Source of the DNA: a virus
Virus record (IMG/VR): IMGVR_UViG_3300050821_006746
Location: 45,142-109,141 of that record
Direction: 5' to 3' (one strand)
DNA length: 64,000 nt
A program made the translations under genes and the position numbers. The notes under the pieces were generated by a model that saw nothing but the letters and a program-made list of their open reading frames with translations, was not told where the DNA came from and did no database searches. Positions 60,201-64,000 of this stretch are shown piece after piece (position 1 is the stretch's first letter; each line of letters begins with the position of its first letter).

Positions 60201-63200
60201 GTGACAATTTTCTATGGCTCGTCGATTGCGAATGGCACCATTACCACGGCCAATACTGCCTCTACCACTACGGGTGGCACCGAGACCAGTAAGACAAGCA
60301 CGTGGTCCGGTGGCAATCACTTTGCCGAAGTATGGTCACAGGGCGGATCGTCTACACCTGCAACGTCTATCCCGGCAACACCTGACGGGCATGGGTGGGT
60401 CACGGCTGCTCCTGGCGCGGGATCATTTGCGAACGCCAACTGGTCCGCATCTATCGCCCTCGCTCTCTCCAGCAGCTCCACCGTTTCGTGGACGGTGCGC
60501 TTTTTCAAATATAGTTCTGGCACCTATACCTCTATAGGAACGATTGCCACCTCTGCTGCCAGCCTGGGCACCTCGCGTACCGTTATTTCTTTCGCAGCAA
60601 CCTCAATGGCACTGACTACCTTTGGGGCAGCCGATCTGCTGTATGTGGATCTATGGATGCAAGACACGACCGGGGCGGGCGGAGATAACGCGATTGTGTA
60701 CGAGTCGAACAGCGCAACTCAGGGGGTAGCCAATGATGTGCAAATCACCACGAGCACATTTACCCCATCTGGCACTACCAATAGCCGCACTGTTCCCGCT
60801 ACTGCTGCGTTGCTGCAAACCAGTTCACGCACCGTGCCCGCTACCGCTGCCCTCCAAGCAACAAACTCGCGGACTGTACCTGCAACGGTCGCATTGCTCC
60901 AAACCAGTAGCAGAACCGTGCCCGCTACGGCTGCCCTGGCCAACACATTCAGTAGGACCGTTCCCGCTACTATCGCGCTCGACCAGCCTAGCAGCCGAAC
61001 GGTTCCCGCTACTATCGCGCTTTCAGGAACGTTTAGCCGAACGGTTCCCGCTGTTGTTGCTCTCACTCACACGAGCACGCGAACGGTCCCAGCCAGCATC
61101 GCTCTCTCAACGACTGGACATCGGACTATTCCAGCCAGTATGGCGCTGACCATCGAGATTGCCAGTGGCGGATTCGGCGTGTTCGCAAGCGGACCAAACA
61201 CGGTTTCTTTCGACCATCTGAGATTTACCGAGTATCCTGATCCTGCTCTATGCCTCGCGCCTGTGTTGCCGCGTTTGGGTAGCACCACCGTTGCATGGGA
61301 TGAGGCTATCCCGACGAACGGAGCATGCACAGTCAAAACAAGCCTGGATGGGGTCAACTGGACGGCGATTCCTACACCAACGGCCATGAAATTTGATGGC
61401 ACGAGCGGCTATATCAGCCTGCCAACAACGGGACTACCAACTGGGGCTGCAGCGTGGAGTATGGAGTGCTGGTGTCAGATGCCAAATCCGCTACCAACGA
61501 CAGGGACCGGATTCAACACGACTATGAGCATGGGTACGCCTGGCGTCTCAAACGAGTTTGCATACATCTACTACCGCACAACCGCGACTGCATTTCGTAT
61601 TGACGTGGTAAGCACAAGCATTCAAAGCTCGGTAGTTGTTCCAGGTGGCATCTATCACTTGGTTGCTACCTATGATGGCACAACGCTCAAATTTTTTATG
61701 AACGACATATTGCAGGGAAGCGCAACCGTCACGCTCAACATCACTGCCAGCATTGCGCAAATTGGCAATGACAATTCAGGAGACTTCTGGGCAGGAGTTG
61801 AGCAGGCCAGCGCGTTCTACTCTACCGCGCTCTCTGCCGCCCAAGTCAGCAATCACTTCGCAGCCGGGCTAGTTCCCAATACCTACAACGCGGTAGTGCT
61901 TGCTGACTCGCCAATTCGCTTCTACCTGCTCAATGATGCCGGTACGACAGTCGTCGATAGCGGATCACAGGCGCAAAATGGCACAACACATGGCACAATC
62001 TTGGCGAACGTTCCAGGGATCATTGCCAGCACCAACAGTAACACCAACACGATACCGGGCCTGACTGGGCAGCCTGATCCAACCATCGATATTTTTACAG
62101 TAAACTCGTCAGCAAATTATACGAATACAGCCAAATCAGGCGGTAGCGTGTCCACGGTGGCGTATGACACAGCAAACAGCCGCATAACGCTTTCAGGCGG
62201 CTCCGGTGGTCTCTATCTCTATACTGCCATCAACGACAATGATGTGGATTTGATTGCTGATATGGACGAGTCGGACGCAGGCGGCCTCGTGTGGCGATTT
62301 GTTGATACCAACAACTACTACGAGTTGGGCGCATACGATGATAGCTCGTCCAGCGGCTTTACAAATCAGCTGCGCTTGTACAAGGTTGTGGCTGGTACTC
62401 GCTCACTGATCGGAAGTGCTTCTGTCATCTCATGGCCACGTTCAACGCCTGGCAGTAGCCCATACAAGAGAATCCGAGTAACGATGCTCGGAACCACGAT
62501 CACCGTGTATTTTGATGGCACAGTCATGCAAACCGCGACGGATAGCACGTTCGCGAGTGGTCAGATGGGACTACGCAACGACGGGGGCACATCACGCTAC
62601 TATCAGCTTCGATTGCAGGCGGTTGGGGATTATGTGAGCGGCACACCTGCTGGGGATATCGTGACGAGTGATTTTGTCTACACACAAGTAACACTCTCGA
62701 CGACCGATCCCACCGTCAACCCGCGAATCCAAGACTTGACCACAACGGCAAATAGCCCATCCGTTGGCAACGGCCTGGTCATCCCGCAGTTGCATGATCC
62801 AACCAAACCGTTCGCGGCATTCTACAACGCTGAGATGGACTCACTCGCACAATCGAGTGGAGATTTCTATTGGGCTGTTAACAGCAATGCACTTTCCTTT
62901 GTGGGTCGTCAGGCAGTACCCGCGCCCTGGTGTCTTCACAGTGCAGATTTGTTGTTTACCCCAACCGTGAAGCCGACATTCAGCGCGGATCTCTACCGCA
63001 ACCGCATGAAGATCACCAACTGCCTGGGCACAGTCACCATCACTGGCGAGCAGAAGATAGCCGATGGGACAGCTTCTTCGTGGCAGATGGCCTATCCGCT
63101 CTACAGTGAGCCGAGCATAAACGTGCAGGGTGTTTTCAAGACGGTCGGCGTGCAGGGCGGTACTGTTATAGCTGATTTCTACTGGCAAGCGGCATCAAAC

Positions 63201-63659
63201 AGCATTAGCCAAGACCCAAGCGCGGCAAAGATCCCATCGGGCTATGTAATCAGCGTCGATTATACCGGCCAATTTCCGACAACAGTCGTACGTGACAATT
63301 TGCCAGAGCAGGAGGCGCGCAAATCCGTTGAGAACAACACCGGCATTATAGAGATGATCGAGGATGGCAAGCAGATGCTCGTGAGCGCGGCGCAGATCTA
63401 CGCTGATGGCTTGCTTGCCCGCAATGCAAACAACAATACGGTAGAAATCGTGGTCACAACACAAAGGAGCGGATTACAGAAGGGGCAAGTAGTCCCTGTA
63501 TTCTTAGAGGAATTTAACATCAATAATGCGCAACTGCTGATCACGAATGTGGCCACGATCGGAGAGCAACGGGCAGATGGGACAATTTTGTATCAGTGGA
63601 CGATAACAGCAACGAACGGCCCGAACCTTTCTAAGTGGTCATCGTCATTAGGTTTATGA
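60201..63659 (+). CDS. Giant tail fibre / tip protein with RTVPA repeats and LamG-like domain (1152 aa)
   Basis: GTG start after TTTAGGGGGTGTTTT. Residues 1-190: beta domain. Residues about 195-315: nine tandem 13-14 residue repeats of the RTVPATAAL type. Residues 395-560: concanavalin/LamG-like domain (WSMECWCQMPN, YHLVATYDGTTLKFFMND, GDFWAGVEQASAFYS). Residues 620-790: a second jelly-roll. The C-terminal 350 residues resemble the distal hub part of siphovirus tail-tip proteins (QEARKSVENNTGIIEMIEDG, YADGLLARNANNNTVEIVV). Probable receptor-binding and tail-tip protein. Confidence 0.82.
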   Translation: MTIFYGSSIANGTITTANTASTTTGGTETSKTSTWSGGNHFAEVWSQGGSSTPATSIPATPDGHGWVTAAPGAGSFANANWSASIALALSSSSTVSWTVRFFKYSSGTYTSIGTIATSAASLGTSRTVISFAATSMALTTFGAADLLYVDLWMQDTTGAGGDNAIVYESNSATQGVANDVQITTSTFTPSGTTNSRTVPATAALLQTSSRTVPATAALQATNSRTVPATVALLQTSSRTVPATAALANTFSRTVPATIALDQPSSRTVPATIALSGTFSRTVPAVVALTHTSTRTVPASIALSTTGHRTIPASMALTIEIASGGFGVFASGPNTVSFDHLRFTEYPDPALCLAPVLPRLGSTTVAWDEAIPTNGACTVKTSLDGVNWTAIPTPTAMKFDGTSGYISLPTTGLPTGAAAWSMECWCQMPNPLPTTGTGFNTTMSMGTPGVSNEFAYIYYRTTATAFRIDVVSTSIQSSVVVPGGIYHLVATYDGTTLKFFMNDILQGSATVTLNITASIAQIGNDNSGDFWAGVEQASAFYSTALSAAQVSNHFAAGLVPNTYNAVVLADSPIRFYLLNDAGTTVVDSGSQAQNGTTHGTILANVPGIIASTNSNTNTIPGLTGQPDPTIDIFTVNSSANYTNTAKSGGSVSTVAYDTANSRITLSGGSGGLYLYTAINDNDVDLIADMDESDAGGLVWRFVDTNNYYELGAYDDSSSSGFTNQLRLYKVVAGTRSLIGSASVISWPRSTPGSSPYKRIRVTMLGTTITVYFDGTVMQTATDSTFASGQMGLRNDGGTSRYYQLRLQAVGDYVSGTPAGDIVTSDFVYTQVTLSTTDPTVNPRIQDLTTTANSPSVGNGLVIPQLHDPTKPFAAFYNAEMDSLAQSSGDFYWAVNSNALSFVGRQAVPAPWCLHSADLLFTPTVKPTFSADLYRNRMKITNCLGTVTITGEQKIADGTASSWQMAYPLYSEPSINVQGVFKTVGVQGGTVIADFYWQAASNSISQDPSAAKIPSGYVISVDYTGQFPTTVVRDNLPEQEARKSVENNTGIIEMIEDGKQMLVSAAQIYADGLLARNANNNTVEIVVTTQRSGLQKGQVVPVFLEEFNINNAQLLITNVATIGEQRADGTILYQWTITATNGPNLSKWSSSLGL
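60781..61146 (+). repeat. Tandem repeats coding RTVPATxAL
   Basis: Nine units of 39-42 bases, each coding xSRTVPA(T/S)xAL. Units differ by many silent changes, so the protein sequence is under selection. Likely a stalk or spacer in the tail fibre. Confidence 0.85.
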
Positions 63660-63692
63660 GTGGCATTACGCATAACAAGGAAAGAGGCAATT

Positions 63693-63926
63693 ATGAACTG
63701 GTTAAGTGTTTTTACTACGCTTTTTGATATTGTATGGCTTATAGTGCTGCTCTCCGTTTTATGGCGCATTATGCGAAGTTCAGAACGCAACTCAAAGGCC
63801 AATCAAATCATTGCCGAGACGCTGATTGGCACGTCTGCAAGCAACGCTCAGAGCGCAAAAGAAGCGGTCAAAGTGGCACAAGACGCAATTGATTTGCTAA
63901 AGGGACAATTACATGGGGCTAAATAA
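63693..63926 (+). CDS. Membrane-anchored coiled-coil protein (77 aa)
   Basis: The ATG at 63693 follows AAGGAAAGAGGCAATT; a GTG at 63660 is the alternative. One membrane helix (LSVFTTLFDIVWLIVLLSVLW), then a charged helix (SAKEAVKVAQDAIDLLKGQL). The layout recalls hemolysin XhlA or Rz/i-spanin-like lysis accessories, and position after the tail genes fits a lysis cassette. No firm family. Confidence 0.7.
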   Translation: MNWLSVFTTLFDIVWLIVLLSVLWRIMRSSERNSKANQIIAETLIGTSASNAQSAKEAVKVAQDAIDLLKGQLHGAK

Positions 63927-64000
63927 TCCAAATGTATTTCTGCCAATTATCAGTATTGTTGTCTCTATCCTTGTGGTAGCAGGCGGATTTGCAGCATTCA
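63913..64000 (+). CDS. Truncated membrane protein, holin candidate
   Basis: Starts inside the previous gene's end (MGLNNPNVFLPII) and continues as a hydrophobic segment (SIVVSILVVAGGFAAF) to the window edge. Hydrophobic start plus position suggest a holin; the rest is outside the window. Confidence 0.5.
   Translation, partial: MGLNNPNVFLPIISIVVSILVVAGGFAAF

Noticed and set aside
59131-60204. 357-codon + frame opposite the HNH gene
   Set aside because: It is the complement of the antisense HNH gene, whose zinc and HNH motifs are unmistakable; the + translation is a random hydrophobic/Ser mix.
60781-61146. Regularly spaced repeats considered as a CRISPR array
   Set aside because: The repeats are coding, in frame, imperfect and without unique spacers; no Cas gene is near. 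No CRISPR array was seen anywhere in the window.
55175-63659. Diversity-generating retroelement targeting the tail fibres
   Set aside because: No reverse transcriptase gene and no template/variable repeat pair were seen.

Overview
The window is the interior of a temperate tailed double-stranded DNA phage or prophage (HK97-fold capsid, siphovirus-like long tail). Neither genome end is visible. Evidence: small and large terminase, portal, prohead protease, major capsid protein, head-tail connectors, tail terminator, tube, G/GT chaperone with a slippery site, tape measure and very large tail-tip proteins, plus a tyrosine integrase. Dense small genes with ATGA or TAATG overlaps, GGAG-type ribosome sites and near-consensus sigma70 promoters point to an ordinary bacterial host. 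The sequence does not identify the host; a Chloroflexota or Gram-positive host is only a guess.

Layout. 1-9 kb (+): early/accessory operon of small proteins, a deoxyribosyltransferase-like protein, an OmpR-type response regulator, an N6-adenine methyltransferase and a YopX-family protein, then a C5-cytosine methyltransferase that contains a second long ORF in another frame. 10-14 kb (+): replication module with an HNH protein, an initiator-like protein whose gene carries AT-rich iteron-like repeats, and a DnaC-like helicase loader. 14-17.3 kb (+): accessory genes including a DUF488 protein. 17.3-20.2 kb (-) and 20.4-23.9 kb (+): two divergent small-gene operons sharing a regulatory region; the + operon has an excisionase-like HTH protein and an HNH nuclease. 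24-28.4 kb (-): small genes ending with integrase and an endonuclease VII-like gene, all read from one promoter. 28.8-30.6 kb: unusually gene-poor, with two predicted structured RNAs, decayed minus-strand coding, and a gene under a promoter flanked by 13-bp inverted repeats. 31.5-64 kb (+): morphogenesis, with accessory cargo (DUF1003 membrane protein, second adenine methyltransferase, an Acb2/Tad1-like anti-defence protein) between head genes.

Six HNH/Vsr-type nuclease genes are scattered through the genome. Three lie in the tail module (48.3, 51.3 and 60.1 kb). They encode unrelated nucleases, yet each has its own extended -10 promoter followed by the same two-part RNA stem-loop (outer stem, inner RGTG/CACY stem), and two of the three also fold the ribosome site and AUG into a second hairpin. 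This shared leader is the most novel-looking signal in the window. The two nucleases on the same strand as the tail genes abut structural genes with non-AUG starts. Other points: a Hint (intein-like) domain inside the tape measure, an apparent ATT start in a tail protein, a 36-bp coding repeat that adds a tape-measure-type motif to small proteins, and paired operators that probably bind the phage's own HTH protein.
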